DNA of 60,090 nucleotides from Nostoc sp. CHAB 5834 (GTDB taxonomy: Bacteria; Cyanobacteriota; Cyanobacteriia; Cyanobacteriales; Nostocaceae). The notes beneath the pieces were generated by a model. The model searched no databases, had not been told where the DNA came from, and worked only from the letters and a program-made list of their open reading frames with translations. Position numbers and translations under genes: made by a program. Within the stretch, counting starts at the first letter, position 1. Each line of letters opens with the position of its first letter. Location: NCBI GenBank assembly GCA_020829485.1, contig JAIVFU010000041.1:1-60090 (forward strand), given 5' to 3'. Positions 17,697 to 27,533 of the stretch are shown here, piece after piece.

Positions 17697-20600
17697 ATGA
17701 CTAAATCTCCCAATCAAGATATTCCCTCACCGTGCCCGATCCGCAAGCGTCTATGGTTGCTGGTGTTGAGTCGGGGTAGCATTGCTTTGGGCGGACTTTT
17801 GCTGTTAGGAGTTATTGTCGGTATTTGTCGGTTGTGGACTTTTGTCCAAACTGAGTTAACACCCTTAGCACAAAAAAGTCTCACTACTACACTCAACCGT
17901 CCGGTAAAACTGGGAAAAGTCACACAATTTTCGTTGACGGGAGTGCAATTTGGGGCTTCAGCTATCCCAGCCACACCCACAGATCCAGATCGGGCCGCAG
18001 TTGAAATTGTAGAGGTGGGTTTTAACCCCTTACAACTAATTTTTAACCGCCAGCTAAAGCTAGATGTTACCTTAGTCAACCCAGATATTTATATTGAACA
18101 GGATAACCAAGGGCGCTGGGTTTCCACTAATATAGCGCCGTCGCGTGAAGGTGGCGCTATTAAAACCGATTTGGACAAATTACAGTTTCGTAATGCCAAG
18201 CTGGCGTTAATGCCGCAGAAGAGGGCAGGGGAAGAAGCAAGGGAGCAGGGAGCAGGGAGCAGGGGAGAGTTTTCCCCTCTGCCCCCCTCACTCCGCCCCT
18301 CTGCCTCTTCTCCCTTATCTCCCGTAACATTTTCTCAAATCAACGGTTCTGCACAACTTTTAGCAAATAACCAGTTGATTAGGTTTGATGTGGGGGGTTT
18401 AGCAGACAGTGGTGGCAGTATTTCTATTCAGGGAGAGACGCGTTCTAGGGTGCTAGCAGGGAACTTTCAAGTGCGATCGCAAGACTTGCTGGCTGAGGAT
18501 ATTACTCGGTTAATTAAGTTACCAATGAACTTACAAGGGGGTCGAGCCAATGGCGACTTGTTAGTTAAGTTAACACCAGGACAACGGACTTTATTGTATG
18601 GCAGCGCTGCTGTGCAAGGCGTAACAGTTCAAATACCCAAAGTCCCGCAACTTTTGACCGATAGCCAAGGAAATCTCCGCTTCCAGGGAACGGAGTTGCA
18701 GTTAGATAATGTTACTACCAACTACGGCAAAATTCCGGTAGTGGCTAGGGGAATCATTGACACTCAAGCAGGCTTTAAGTTGGCAGGGCGGGTAAATGCG
18801 GTGAGTTTGGCGAATGCTCAGGAAACTCTCAAGGTAAAACTGCCTCTGCCGATCGCGGGACAAGTACAAGCTGATTTGCAGATTACCGGATCAACTACCC
18901 AACCAATTCTCTCAGGCACAGTTACCACTATTCAAACTGCTCGGATTGACAAAGTTGATTTTAATAGCATCAGTAGTAAGTTTCAGCTTGCGACTAGTTC
19001 CTCTTTAATTACCCTAAAAGATATTCAAGGTAAAGCTAAAGTTGGTGGTGAAATTACGGGTGCTGGCACAATTCAACTCGGTAAAAACCCTCAACTGGAT
19101 ATAAATTTCGCTGCCAAGAATCTTCCAGGGGATGCGATCGCAAAAGTTTATGAAATTACACCCAACTTCCAAATCGGCAATATCTCAGGTACAGCCCAAT
19201 TAACTGGCGCTCCCACAAATGTTCAAACTGCGGTACAATATCAAGCTCCTAACGGAACTTACCCAGGAACGGGTGAAGTTGCAATCGCTCCAAATCGCAA
19301 CGTCTCTTTCCGCAATGTAGCTCTGAATGTAAGTGGTGGTACAGTCCGGGCAACTGGTAGTTACGCCAATGAGCGTTGGCAAGCTGTGGCTGTTGCCTCT
19401 GGCGTAAAGTTGGAACCCTTTGTAGACAAAAGTCAACTGCAAAATCTCTCTTTGGCGGAAGCACAGTTTAATGGTCGTCTCATTCTCTCAGGCAGCACAG
19501 CACCATTTAAAATTGCCACGATTCGCACTGATGGTGGAGGAGTTCAAATAGGTGGCGGCACAGTTGCAGTTTCTAATATCCAACTGCAAGACCAAAGCTT
19601 CTCTGCTCAACTTGTAGCTAATGGTGTGCGGTTGGGAAAAATATTGAAACAGTCTCCCCCAGCTTTAAATAACCCATTGGCGGGTACATTCCAAATCGCA
19701 GGCGACAGAGATAATTTCAGCCTGAAAACCCTCCGTGGCAGTGGTGAGGGTCGCCTTGCTATTGGCGGTGGTACGGTTACAGCCTCTAATATTCAAGTGG
19801 CGAATGGTGTATATCAGGCGCAAGTTCAAGCAAATAATGTTCCTGTACGGCAGTTAGCGACAGTACCAAAGCAGTTCCAAGGAGCGTTAACTGGTCAGTT
19901 CAATGTAGCGGGTTCTGTTGATTCTTTTAAGCTGCAAACTATTCAAGCCAACGGTCAAGCGCAGATAAATGTTGCGCGTGGGACTATTACAGCCTCTAAT
20001 ATCCAAGTGGCGAATGGTGTATATCAGGCGCAAGTTCAAGCAAATAATGTTCCTGTGCGACAGTTGGCAGCAGTACCACCGCAGTTCCAGGGAGCCTTAA
20101 CTGGTCAAGCAAACGTGGCGGGTTCTGTTGAATCCTTCCAACCGCAAACTATCCAAGCTAGTGGTCAAGGACGGCTGAATCTTGCGGGTGGAACGATCGC
20201 AGCTTCTAATATCCAGTTGGCTAATGGTCGCTATCAAGCTGTAGTTAATGCTGACGGTGTAGAATTAAATCGGTTAAATCAGCAATTGCGGGGTCAGTTT
20301 GGCGGTCAGTTGCAATTAGCTGGCACGTTTGGATCATCCAAATTAGCTGATGTCCGTGTTGCTGGACAGGTGCAGTTATCCCAAGGTATCCCTGGTTTTG
20401 AGCAACCCTTGAGTGCTGCGATCGCTTGGAGTGGTGAAAGGCTTACCATTGAACGAGCAACTGCTCCCGGTTTAAGTGTGACTGGTAACATATTAGCCAA
20501 TGCAAGAAAGGCAGGTATACCGGAAATTACTGCCCTAAATCTCAACGTCCAAGCCCAGAATTACAACTTAAAACAGTTACCGATCAATCTTCCTAATCAG

Positions 20601-23429
20601 GTTGCTGTGGCGGGAAGAGTAGATTTTAATGGACAAATAACTGGTAAGCTGCCCTTGCCAAATGTGGTAGGGCAAATTAATTTACGAGACTTGGTTGTTC
20701 AAAATATTGCTTTTGAGCCGTTGTTAACTGGAAACATCGATTCAGCACAGGGACGCGGGTTAAATTTGAACTTGGCGGGTAATAGCGATCGCCTCGCCTT
20801 CAATTTAGATGCCAATAATCGCCCGAAATCCTTCTTAGTAAAATGGCAGCAAGCATCAGCTATAGGTAATGCTCAAGGGAATGATTGGGCGCTCAAACTT
20901 GCAAATTTCCCCTTACAAATATTGAATTTGACTCCGCCAGCAATTACTCGACTGGGTACTGGTAAGATAGCTGGCTTGTTAACTGGAGATTTGTTGTTTA
21001 ATCAGCAGACATTGGCAGCAACGGGGAATTTAGCGATCGCTAATCCGCAAATTGGGCGGCTTCGCGGCGATCGAATAGCTGCTCAATTCCGCTACAGTGA
21101 TGGTAAAGGCACACTCACCAGTAGCGAATTTGTCAAAGACAAAAGTAGCTACGCCTTTGTCGGTAGTTTTGCTCAAAGCCCTAAAGGCCCTCAACTACAA
21201 GGTAAACTGAACGTCAACCAGGGAGAGATCCAAGATGTTCTAACGGTAGCACAGGTATTTGATTTACAAAATTTGCCAGGTGGTTCAGCAGAAATCTATG
21301 GCACAGCAGCGGATTTAACCACCAGCCCTCAAGGAGCGCCAAATCAACCTTTATTAACCCAAATCCAACGGTTTTCTGAAATTGAAGCTTTGGTAGCAGA
21401 ACAGGAAGAACAGCGACTTAATTCTACTCCCATACCAGATTTGGCAGACTTAAAAGGCACTTTCAATGGGGAAGTGGCTGTAAATACAGCTACAGCCAAT
21501 GGATTATCAGTGGATTTTAATTTGAATGGACAAAACTTTGCCTGGGGTAAAAAGGAAGAACTGAAGCGTTATTATACTGCTGACAAAGTGATTGCCGAAG
21601 GCAACTTTGAAAATGGTGTTTTGAGTTTGCGACCTTTACGAATTGAGTCTCAAAACAGGTTGATTGCCTTCACGGGTAACGTCGGCGGTGATGAACAATC
21701 TGGCCAGCTGCGGGTGAATAATTTTCCGGTACAACTATTGAATAATGTTGTCAAACTACCAGTTGGAATCAGAGGTAATCTTAACGGTACAGCAGCTTTA
21801 GCAGGCAGCATTGCTAATCCCCAAGCTAGAGGGGAATTGCAAATCACAGAAGGAATACTAAATCAGAGCAAAATAGATTCTGCGATCGCAAGTTTCAGCT
21901 ATGCCAACGGACGTTTAAACTTTGGTAGTACTGTAGCAGTTGCTGGGCCAAAACCTGTTGATATTACTGGCAGCATCCCTTATAAATTGCCTTTTGCAAC
22001 CGTTGCATCAGACAGTGACCAAATCAGTTTAGATGTGAAGTTAGAAAACGAGGGACTGGCACTGTTAAACGCATTAAATAATCAAGTGGTATTTGAAAAA
22101 GGTGAAGGAGAAGTAGACCTTAAGGTACGCGGAACATTGCAAAAACCCGAAGTAGATGGAATTGCTACTATTAATAATGCGACTTTTTCAGCCCAGGCTT
22201 TGCCAGGTAAACTGAGACGTGTTACAGGTAGAGTGCTGTTTAATTTTGACACCATCTCAGTAGAAAATCTTCAGGGTAGATTTAGCCGTGGAAAGGTAGA
22301 AGCTGCTGGAGAAATTCCCATTTTCAACAATGACAACACTATCAACAATCCCCTGAGTGTTAATCTCGATCAGTTAGAGTTAAATCTGAAGGGACTTTAC
22401 CAGGGAGGCGCTAGCGGCAATTTACAGATTACTGGTTCTGCCTTTAGCCCAGTAATTGGCGGTAAAGTCAATTTATTTGATGGTCAGGTATTGCTGGCAG
22501 AATCTACCGACACCGCTTCATCTGCAAATAGTGGTTTTGGCGTATCACCCACAAAAGCGAATAAGCAGAGTAAATATGAAATAGAGAATGGGTCGGGAAA
22601 TGCGTTCGCTACATTTAATAAACTAGATTTAGAACTCGGTAAAAACGTCCAAATTACCCGTCCCCCTATTCTCAGTTTCCGCGCAACTGGTAATCTCATA
22701 GTTAACGGCTCAATCAATCAGCCAATACCCGATGGTACTATTCGGTTAGAAGAAGGTGGGGTAAATTTATTTACTACCCAATTTAACCTTGCTCGTGGCT
22801 ATACACACACTGCAACTTTTAGTCCCTCTCAACCCCGCGACCCCAACTTAGATATTCGGCTATTTGCCAAAGTACTAGACGTAACTCAAAGTAATGATTT
22901 CAGTCGGATAAATACCACAGGTTTATCAGCCTTAGAGAGTGTTCGAGTCGAAGCCAGTATCAACGGTCTAGCCAGCAAACTGAATGAAAATTTAGAACTG
23001 ACAAGTAGTCCGTCACGTAGTCAAACCGAAATTGTGGCTCTTTTAGGAGGTGGGTTTATAGACACCCAAGGACGAGGTGACAGTACTTTGGGTTTGATTA
23101 ACATCGCAGGTTCGGCTGTGTTCAACAATTTTCAGTCAGCTTTTAACCAGATTGGGAGTAGCTTTGGCTTAAGTGAACTGCGGATATTTCCTACCGTTAT
23201 TTCTGAGAATCCTGAAGCTGGAAGGAGCAGTTCAACTTTGGAATTAGCAGCAGAGGCTGGGGTTGATATTTCTTCTAAAATCTCGGTTTCCAGCATCAAA
23301 ATTTTGACAACAAATGACCCCTTCCAGTGGGGTGTTAATTATCGGATAAACGATGAGTTTCGTGTGCGTGCTTCCACTAACTTAAGTGATGATAGTCGTG
23401 CAGTAGTGGAGTATCAAACACGGTTTTAA
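17697..23429 (+). CDS. tamB: TamB/DUF490-type lipid-transfer bridge protein
   Basis: This 1910-residue protein is a TamB-family beta-solenoid. It is anchored by one N-terminal membrane segment (about residues 20-45) and ends in the DUF490 domain (about 1500-1910) whose last residue is Phe. Such proteins span the periplasm between inner and outer membranes and are implicated in outer-membrane protein or lipid delivery. Two oddities stand out. A low-complexity insert at about residues 178-205 is encoded by GGGAGCA-type repeats. A 70-residue module is tandemly duplicated around residues 695-840. Upstream is the divergent DUF3110 gene, and no tamA/omp85 gene is adjacent. Confidence 0.9.
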   Translation: MTKSPNQDIPSPCPIRKRLWLLVLSRGSIALGGLLLLGVIVGICRLWTFVQTELTPLAQKSLTTTLNRPVKLGKVTQFSLTGVQFGASAIPATPTDPDRAAVEIVEVGFNPLQLIFNRQLKLDVTLVNPDIYIEQDNQGRWVSTNIAPSREGGAIKTDLDKLQFRNAKLALMPQKRAGEEAREQGAGSRGEFSPLPPSLRPSASSPLSPVTFSQINGSAQLLANNQLIRFDVGGLADSGGSISIQGETRSRVLAGNFQVRSQDLLAEDITRLIKLPMNLQGGRANGDLLVKLTPGQRTLLYGSAAVQGVTVQIPKVPQLLTDSQGNLRFQGTELQLDNVTTNYGKIPVVARGIIDTQAGFKLAGRVNAVSLANAQETLKVKLPLPIAGQVQADLQITGSTTQPILSGTVTTIQTARIDKVDFNSISSKFQLATSSSLITLKDIQGKAKVGGEITGAGTIQLGKNPQLDINFAAKNLPGDAIAKVYEITPNFQIGNISGTAQLTGAPTNVQTAVQYQAPNGTYPGTGEVAIAPNRNVSFRNVALNVSGGTVRATGSYANERWQAVAVASGVKLEPFVDKSQLQNLSLAEAQFNGRLILSGSTAPFKIATIRTDGGGVQIGGGTVAVSNIQLQDQSFSAQLVANGVRLGKILKQSPPALNNPLAGTFQIAGDRDNFSLKTLRGSGEGRLAIGGGTVTASNIQVANGVYQAQVQANNVPVRQLATVPKQFQGALTGQFNVAGSVDSFKLQTIQANGQAQINVARGTITASNIQVANGVYQAQVQANNVPVRQLAAVPPQFQGALTGQANVAGSVESFQPQTIQASGQGRLNLAGGTIAASNIQLANGRYQAVVNADGVELNRLNQQLRGQFGGQLQLAGTFGSSKLADVRVAGQVQLSQGIPGFEQPLSAAIAWSGERLTIERATAPGLSVTGNILANARKAGIPEITALNLNVQAQNYNLKQLPINLPNQVAVAGRVDFNGQITGKLPLPNVVGQINLRDLVVQNIAFEPLLTGNIDSAQGRGLNLNLAGNSDRLAFNLDANNRPKSFLVKWQQASAIGNAQGNDWALKLANFPLQILNLTPPAITRLGTGKIAGLLTGDLLFNQQTLAATGNLAIANPQIGRLRGDRIAAQFRYSDGKGTLTSSEFVKDKSSYAFVGSFAQSPKGPQLQGKLNVNQGEIQDVLTVAQVFDLQNLPGGSAEIYGTAADLTTSPQGAPNQPLLTQIQRFSEIEALVAEQEEQRLNSTPIPDLADLKGTFNGEVAVNTATANGLSVDFNLNGQNFAWGKKEELKRYYTADKVIAEGNFENGVLSLRPLRIESQNRLIAFTGNVGGDEQSGQLRVNNFPVQLLNNVVKLPVGIRGNLNGTAALAGSIANPQARGELQITEGILNQSKIDSAIASFSYANGRLNFGSTVAVAGPKPVDITGSIPYKLPFATVASDSDQISLDVKLENEGLALLNALNNQVVFEKGEGEVDLKVRGTLQKPEVDGIATINNATFSAQALPGKLRRVTGRVLFNFDTISVENLQGRFSRGKVEAAGEIPIFNNDNTINNPLSVNLDQLELNLKGLYQGGASGNLQITGSAFSPVIGGKVNLFDGQVLLAESTDTASSANSGFGVSPTKANKQSKYEIENGSGNAFATFNKLDLELGKNVQITRPPILSFRATGNLIVNGSINQPIPDGTIRLEEGGVNLFTTQFNLARGYTHTATFSPSQPRDPNLDIRLFAKVLDVTQSNDFSRINTTGLSALESVRVEASINGLASKLNENLELTSSPSRSQTEIVALLGGGFIDTQGRGDSTLGLINIAGSAVFNNFQSAFNQIGSSFGLSELRIFPTVISENPEAGRSSSTLELAAEAGVDISSKISVSSIKILTTNDPFQWGVNYRINDEFRVRASTNLSDDSRAVVEYQTRF
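18225..18320. repeat. GGGAGCA/CCCTCTGCC-type repeat inserted in tamB
   Basis: Purine-rich GGGAGCAGGGAGCAGG units are followed by their pyrimidine-rich counterparts. They encode a Gly/Ala/Arg then Pro/Ser-rich stretch that interrupts the beta-solenoid pattern. The reading frame is preserved. Confidence 0.75.
19779..20210. repeat. 210-bp tandem duplication in tamB
   Basis: Near-identical segments begin at about 19779 and 19989, a period of 210 bp or 70 codons. A more diverged third copy starts at about 20199. They encode repeats marked by T-A-S-N-I-Q-V-A-N-G-V-Y-Q-A-Q-V. High DNA identity in the first two copies indicates recent duplication or gene conversion. Confidence 0.85.
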
Positions 23430-23442
23430 ATAAATCTCCTCA

Positions 23443-23474
23443 ATTATGAATTATGAATTATGAATTATAAATTA
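23443..23474. repeat. ATTATGA heptamer repeat after tamB
   Basis: Four imperfect copies of ATTATGA fill the convergent gap between tamB and the next gene and overlap that gene's last codons. Confidence 0.75.
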
Positions 23475-24256
23475 CTTCCTGTTCCCTCTTCTCCTTGTTT
23501 ATCAATAGCTTGTCTTACCTGTTCAACATTCAATTCTAATGCTTGGGCGATTTGCTCTATACTTAAACCAAACTTAAGCAGACGGGGTATAGTCTCCAGC
23601 TTTGTTTCTTCCTTAACTTCCTGGTAAAATTTAGTTTGTCTCCAATCAGTTAATCCAAACATCGCTTCCAACTCCTGTTGAGTTTTGTTTACAAATTTAT
23701 AGATAAGCATTCTCTCTACTAATTCTAAGAGATTGCTACGGTTAGCTTCATCCGTTTGCTGTACTTGATTTATCAAGTTTTTCGCTTGCTGTATGGCTTT
23801 ATCTTCTGTTGCAACTACTAGCTTAATCACACCTAGCCCAATCGAAGACGATGGTACATCATCTAACTCGTCTAAATAAATTATCCGAATTTGCTGTTGA
23901 TTTAATGATGTTTGATAGATGAATGGTACGCCTGGATCGAGACTGCGTTGAGCAAAAAGTAATACTGCTTGCCAGCGACGTTGAGGTTTATATTGATTTA
24001 TATACAGGAAAGCTTCTGTTATTATTCTCCAGTAAATATCGTCATCGCGCTGAAACTGTACCTCCACAAAGTATATTAGGTCTTCTGGAAAGTCAGGTTT
24101 TGGTAGGAATAAACCATCGATACGACGTGCTAGTTCTTTGATTTCTACCGAGGTAAATTGGTAGTGCAACGCCAGAGCTTGAGATTGTTCTAAAAGTTCA
24201 AATAAGACACCTGGAAGAGTTTGAAATAATGTATAAAAAATCGTGTCTGTTTTCAT
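23465..24256 (-). CDS. Rpn/DUF2887-family putative nuclease
   Basis: This 263-residue protein begins M-K-T-D-T-I-F-Y-T-L-F-Q and contains R-R-I-D-G-L-F-L-P and Y-F-V-E-V-Q-F-Q-R-D. This matches the DUF2887 branch of the PD-(D/E)XK-fold Rpn (recombination-promoting nuclease) group that is abundant in cyanobacteria. Asp in I-D-G and Glu in V-E-V-Q are the likely metal ligands; the usual E-x-K lysine is replaced by Gln, as is common in this family. The C-terminus has a helix-turn-helix-like stretch (I-E-Q-I-A-Q-A-L-E-L-N-V-E-Q-V). Function in the cell is unknown. Confidence 0.72.
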   Translation of the reverse strand: MKTDTIFYTLFQTLPGVLFELLEQSQALALHYQFTSVEIKELARRIDGLFLPKPDFPEDLIYFVEVQFQRDDDIYWRIITEAFLYINQYKPQRRWQAVLLFAQRSLDPGVPFIYQTSLNQQQIRIIYLDELDDVPSSSIGLGVIKLVVATEDKAIQQAKNLINQVQQTDEANRSNLLELVERMLIYKFVNKTQQELEAMFGLTDWRQTKFYQEVKEETKLETIPRLLKFGLSIEQIAQALELNVEQVRQAIDKQGEEGTGSNL

Positions 24257-24307
24257 GAACTCTGGATATTTAAATATTTTAAGATTATCGTGGCTGATAG
24301 GGCAATA

Positions 24308-25237
24308 TCAGATTGTGATATTATCTCCCCCTTCTTGATTGATAACTAATCGCAAAATTGATAATCCTAAAATTATCAAAAATAGCACTAAACCAATTGT
24401 GCAAGCATAGCTGATTTCCAAGTTACCAAAAGCTTGCTCGTATAGATAATAAACAATCGTTTTTGAGCTACTGAGTGGGCCTCCTTGGGTCATAATATAT
24501 ACTTCTTCAAACACTTTGGTGGCAGAAATAGCCGAAATCACCGCCACTAGTGCTAAATACGGTTTCATCAAAGGTATGGTAATATCCCAATGTTTGCTGA
24601 TACCATCCGAACCATCGATCGCAGCAGCTTCGTAAACATCAGCAGGAATTGATTGCAACCCCGCTAAATAAATTACCATGTAGTAGCCTAGCCCCTTCCA
24701 CACGGTGACAGCCATGACGCTGGCAAGAGAAATTGGTACAATACCAAAAATCTTTTCTGGGCTAGTTAACCAAGGAATACCTTCTGGAAAAAGACCCAAA
24801 GCTTTCAAAAACTGATTCAGTAATCCGTTTTCTGCATACAGCCATTTCCAAGCTATTCCCGCAACCACCATTGAAATTACCACTGGGGTGTAATATGCCG
24901 ATCTAAACCAATTCATCCCCCGCAGTTTCTGATTTACCAAAATTGCCAGCACTAGGGGAGCAATTACTAAAATTGGCACTACACCCACAAGATATAAAAA
25001 AGTGTTTTCCAAGGTTTTCCAAAAAACTGCATCCTTCAAAAGCTTGAGGAAGTTGGCAAAACCTATCCATTGTGGCGGTTGGGCAATATCTTCGTAGCTG
25101 GTAAAGCTGAGGTAAAACGCTTGCAATGCAGGCCAAAAGACTGTTAACGCTAAAAGAACTAAGGCGGGTAGTAAAAATAAATAAGGGGTAAGTCGCTGTT
25201 TGATGAATATCCAATCTTTAGGTGTTAATTGATTCAT
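24308..25237 (-). CDS. Sugar ABC transporter permease (MalF/UgpA type)
   Basis: This 309-residue protein has six predicted membrane segments. The EAA loop reads E-A-A-A-I-D-G-S-D-G with the downstream I-P-L-M-K-P. It matches the first permease of carbohydrate (CUT1) importers. Partner genes for the second permease, binding protein and ATPase are not adjacent, so the substrate cannot be told. The gene is divergent from the GIY-YIG gene. Confidence 0.87.
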   Translation of the reverse strand: MNQLTPKDWIFIKQRLTPYLFLLPALVLLALTVFWPALQAFYLSFTSYEDIAQPPQWIGFANFLKLLKDAVFWKTLENTFLYLVGVVPILVIAPLVLAILVNQKLRGMNWFRSAYYTPVVISMVVAGIAWKWLYAENGLLNQFLKALGLFPEGIPWLTSPEKIFGIVPISLASVMAVTVWKGLGYYMVIYLAGLQSIPADVYEAAAIDGSDGISKHWDITIPLMKPYLALVAVISAISATKVFEEVYIMTQGGPLSSSKTIVYYLYEQAFGNLEISYACTIGLVLFLIILGLSILRLVINQEGGDNITI

Positions 25238-25361
25238 ATAAGGTCTAATAGTTGTTTTCGCTTTGTTAGCAAGAATTTGGGGATGTGAGTAGATTTAAGG
25301 TTCAATATTCTAAAGGCATATATTTGCGTAGCGCTAATTAATAACTCGGAGAGAAACTGCA

Positions 25362-26024
25362 ATGGAAACTCACCACAACCCGCCAATTGAACATCAAAAT
25401 GTCCCCATAAACCACCGTGGACTGCATGAATTTTTGTATAGTTCTGACGACGAACACACCGCCATTGAGGTGAGTATAACCCCTGAACTGGCAAACGATG
25501 GTACTGAAATCATTAACCTTGAGGCTTGGAGTGCATCTGCTCAGAACGCTAAAATTGCAGGTGTTTACGCAGTATTAGACACAGAACGCACTACGCAGTA
25601 CATTGGCTATTCTCGGAATGTGTTGCTTTCTCTAAACGGTCATGTCAGCCAAAATGGTCAGCAAAAGTGTGCTTTTGTACGTGTGCAAGCGTTCAAGTTC
25701 CCCAAGCGTCAAGAAATGGAAGATTTGCGAGATGCGTGGATAGCAGAACTCGAAAGCACACCACCTGGTAATGCAACTGATAGCGATATGTGGGCTAGTA
25801 CGGTAGGGGAAGCTGCAAAGGCGGTAATGTCAGAGGCGGAACGTCAAGCTTACGAGGAGAAAAAGCTAAAACTACGGAAAGCAATGGCTGACACAACCCT
25901 CTCTAAAGAGTCAGAAACAATAGATGCGACTATAGCCGAACGTCAGCGTCAACTTGAAGCTGCTGTGACAAATGATGACTGGAGTGTAATTATTGACGCA
26001 CAGACACAAGAAACCAAGTCTTAG
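25362..26024 (+). CDS. GIY-YIG nuclease-like protein
   Basis: In this 220-residue protein the central segment contains G-V-Y-A-V-L-D followed by Q-Y-I-G-Y-S-R-N at about residues 66-85, the two halves of a GIY-YIG core. A downstream Glu in E-M-E-D-L-R could serve as metal ligand. The C-terminal half is a charged helical region. Stand-alone GIY-YIG proteins of this kind are common in cyanobacteria, but their role is unknown. GGAG lies 11 bases upstream of the ATG. Function as a nuclease is inferred. Confidence 0.7.
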   Translation: METHHNPPIEHQNVPINHRGLHEFLYSSDDEHTAIEVSITPELANDGTEIINLEAWSASAQNAKIAGVYAVLDTERTTQYIGYSRNVLLSLNGHVSQNGQQKCAFVRVQAFKFPKRQEMEDLRDAWIAELESTPPGNATDSDMWASTVGEAAKAVMSEAERQAYEEKKLKLRKAMADTTLSKESETIDATIAERQRQLEAAVTNDDWSVIIDAQTQETKS

Positions 26025-26420
26025 GATGAGTGTTCAGTCCTCTGGTTATTTCCCGACTTGGATACTCCATGTTGTCAAAGGATGGGGTATCCAAGTGTTT
26101 AGATGAATATTTTTGCGCTTGGCATAGACACTATGCAGCTTTAGGGATCTATTCATTACTTTTGTTTATCGTTCTAAAAACCAACAATATTTGCTTCTAT
26201 CGTTAAACCAGCGTACATTAAAAGCCTTCAAGCTCATGGAAAGTAGTGGGAAGGATAAGCAACTATAGAAACAAGTTTCAAGCCGAAAATACGCTAAGGA
26301 TTTTTTAATTAAATAGTTGAGTCATTTAGTAACTCACCAACAAAGTGTTTTCATAACAACGTCATGAAGACAAAGTTCTTACACTATTTTGATTTCAACT
26401 TTTTGGACAGTTAATTTGAT
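26025..26420. other. Convergent intergenic region
   Basis: This AT-rich gap lies between the 3' ends of the GIY-YIG gene and the orphan membrane-protein gene. Apart from the hairpin at 26057-26095 I see no structure or ORF. Confidence 0.5.
26057..26095 (+). terminator. Hairpin after the GIY-YIG gene
   Basis: CTTGGATACTCC pairs with GGGGTATCCAAG (one mismatch) across a 15-base loop, 33 bases after the stop codon. A strong T-tract is missing (TGTTTAG follows), so it may be a weak terminator or only an mRNA 3'-end structure. Confidence 0.55.
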
Positions 26421-27533
26421 TCAGCGTGTTAGATAAGCAAATATATAACTTGATAATATATTTATCGTATAACTACCAATAATTGAGAATATAAATTTTC
26501 TCCATTGAGATTTTAAATTTAAAATTATCCTTTCCTTATATTCCACGTCTTTATTAGTGAAAATAAAAAAACTAGGTTTAATATTATTTGCACTACTCGC
26601 TATTAAAAACATCACGACAATTGATGAAATTAAAGAAAATAGTAAGAATATTCCTATTAATAGATAAAACTTGGTTGTTTCACCATTCACTATATATTCT
26701 GCTAATATGTTAATTTTAGTAGGTAAATCTTTGACAGTATTTAAAATATTTTTAGCTTTGGATAACCTCTTGATTGTAGATATATTGGTTACTATATATG
26801 TACCTAACAAAGAAAATAAAAAAAATAATTTACCTGATAGAAATCCAATCATAGCATGATGCTTTCTAATAAACTTTTTTAACCCTATTTCGGGTTTTAA
26901 AAGATTTTTGAATTGATTAGTAAGTAAAGCTTCTATATCCAATCCCCACGTTCTAGCGGTGTGTTTTATAACAAATTCAATATAACTATCATCTTGTAAA
27001 TCTCCAATAATTACTCGACTATTTTCGGAAAGTTTTCTTGAATATCTACGTGTTTGAATACCTTTATTTGTCCATAATCGTATATCTATACTCTGTTTTT
27101 CAGGATATTGTTTTTGACTAAACTGAATTAGATAATCCCAACTAAGGTCAATGGCTACTGTAACTAGTGGTCTAACTTCCTTATAAGAAAATAATTCAGG
27201 AAATGAATTTAATTCGACAACAGAGTTATCGTCAAAATAAACTCTTGATTGAAAATTTATTAGTTGAGGTTGGTTTTGCTGATTTAATCTTTGATTTATC
27301 AAATCGTGAAAATTACTAATATCATTCCAATCAATTTCAAATCTACCATAAAATCTTTTTTCAATGCTTTGAGGTCTACCTAATAAATTAACTATGAAAT
27401 CATTAAACTGATCAGGTTCTACAGGTAGAGTAATATAACCTCCTGTAGAAGGATTGGCGCTAGAATAAGTAATTGATTGATTACTCGTATTAATTGAATT
27501 ATTGTGATTTTGTTGCGGTTGATTGTTGGACAT
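26421..27533 (-). CDS. Hypothetical membrane protein of unknown family
   Basis: I do not recognise this 370-residue protein. It starts with an Asn/Gln/Ser-rich region (1-30). A soluble domain (about 35-210) follows with R-V-Y-F-D-D-N-S-V-V-E-L-N-S and A-I-D-L-S-W-D-Y-L-I-Q-F. The C-terminal part holds about four hydrophobic segments (about 225-250, 285-305, 290-315 and 345-368). The gene is clearly more AT-rich than its neighbours and stands alone between an intergenic gap and the FecE-like gene. This is compatible with horizontal transfer. No catalytic motif is evident. Confidence 0.75.
   Translation of the reverse strand: MSNNQPQQNHNNSINTSNQSITYSSANPSTGGYITLPVEPDQFNDFIVNLLGRPQSIEKRFYGRFEIDWNDISNFHDLINQRLNQQNQPQLINFQSRVYFDDNSVVELNSFPELFSYKEVRPLVTVAIDLSWDYLIQFSQKQYPEKQSIDIRLWTNKGIQTRRYSRKLSENSRVIIGDLQDDSYIEFVIKHTARTWGLDIEALLTNQFKNLLKPEIGLKKFIRKHHAMIGFLSGKLFFLFSLLGTYIVTNISTIKRLSKAKNILNTVKDLPTKINILAEYIVNGETTKFYLLIGIFLLFSLISSIVVMFLIASSANNIKPSFFIFTNKDVEYKERIILNLKSQWRKFIFSIIGSYTINILSSYIFAYLTR

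Noticed and set aside
24308..25237. Complete sugar ABC operon
   Set aside because: Only one permease gene is present; neighbours are unrelated.
26057..26095. Riboswitch
   Set aside because: A simple hairpin after a stop codon with no conserved aptamer features.
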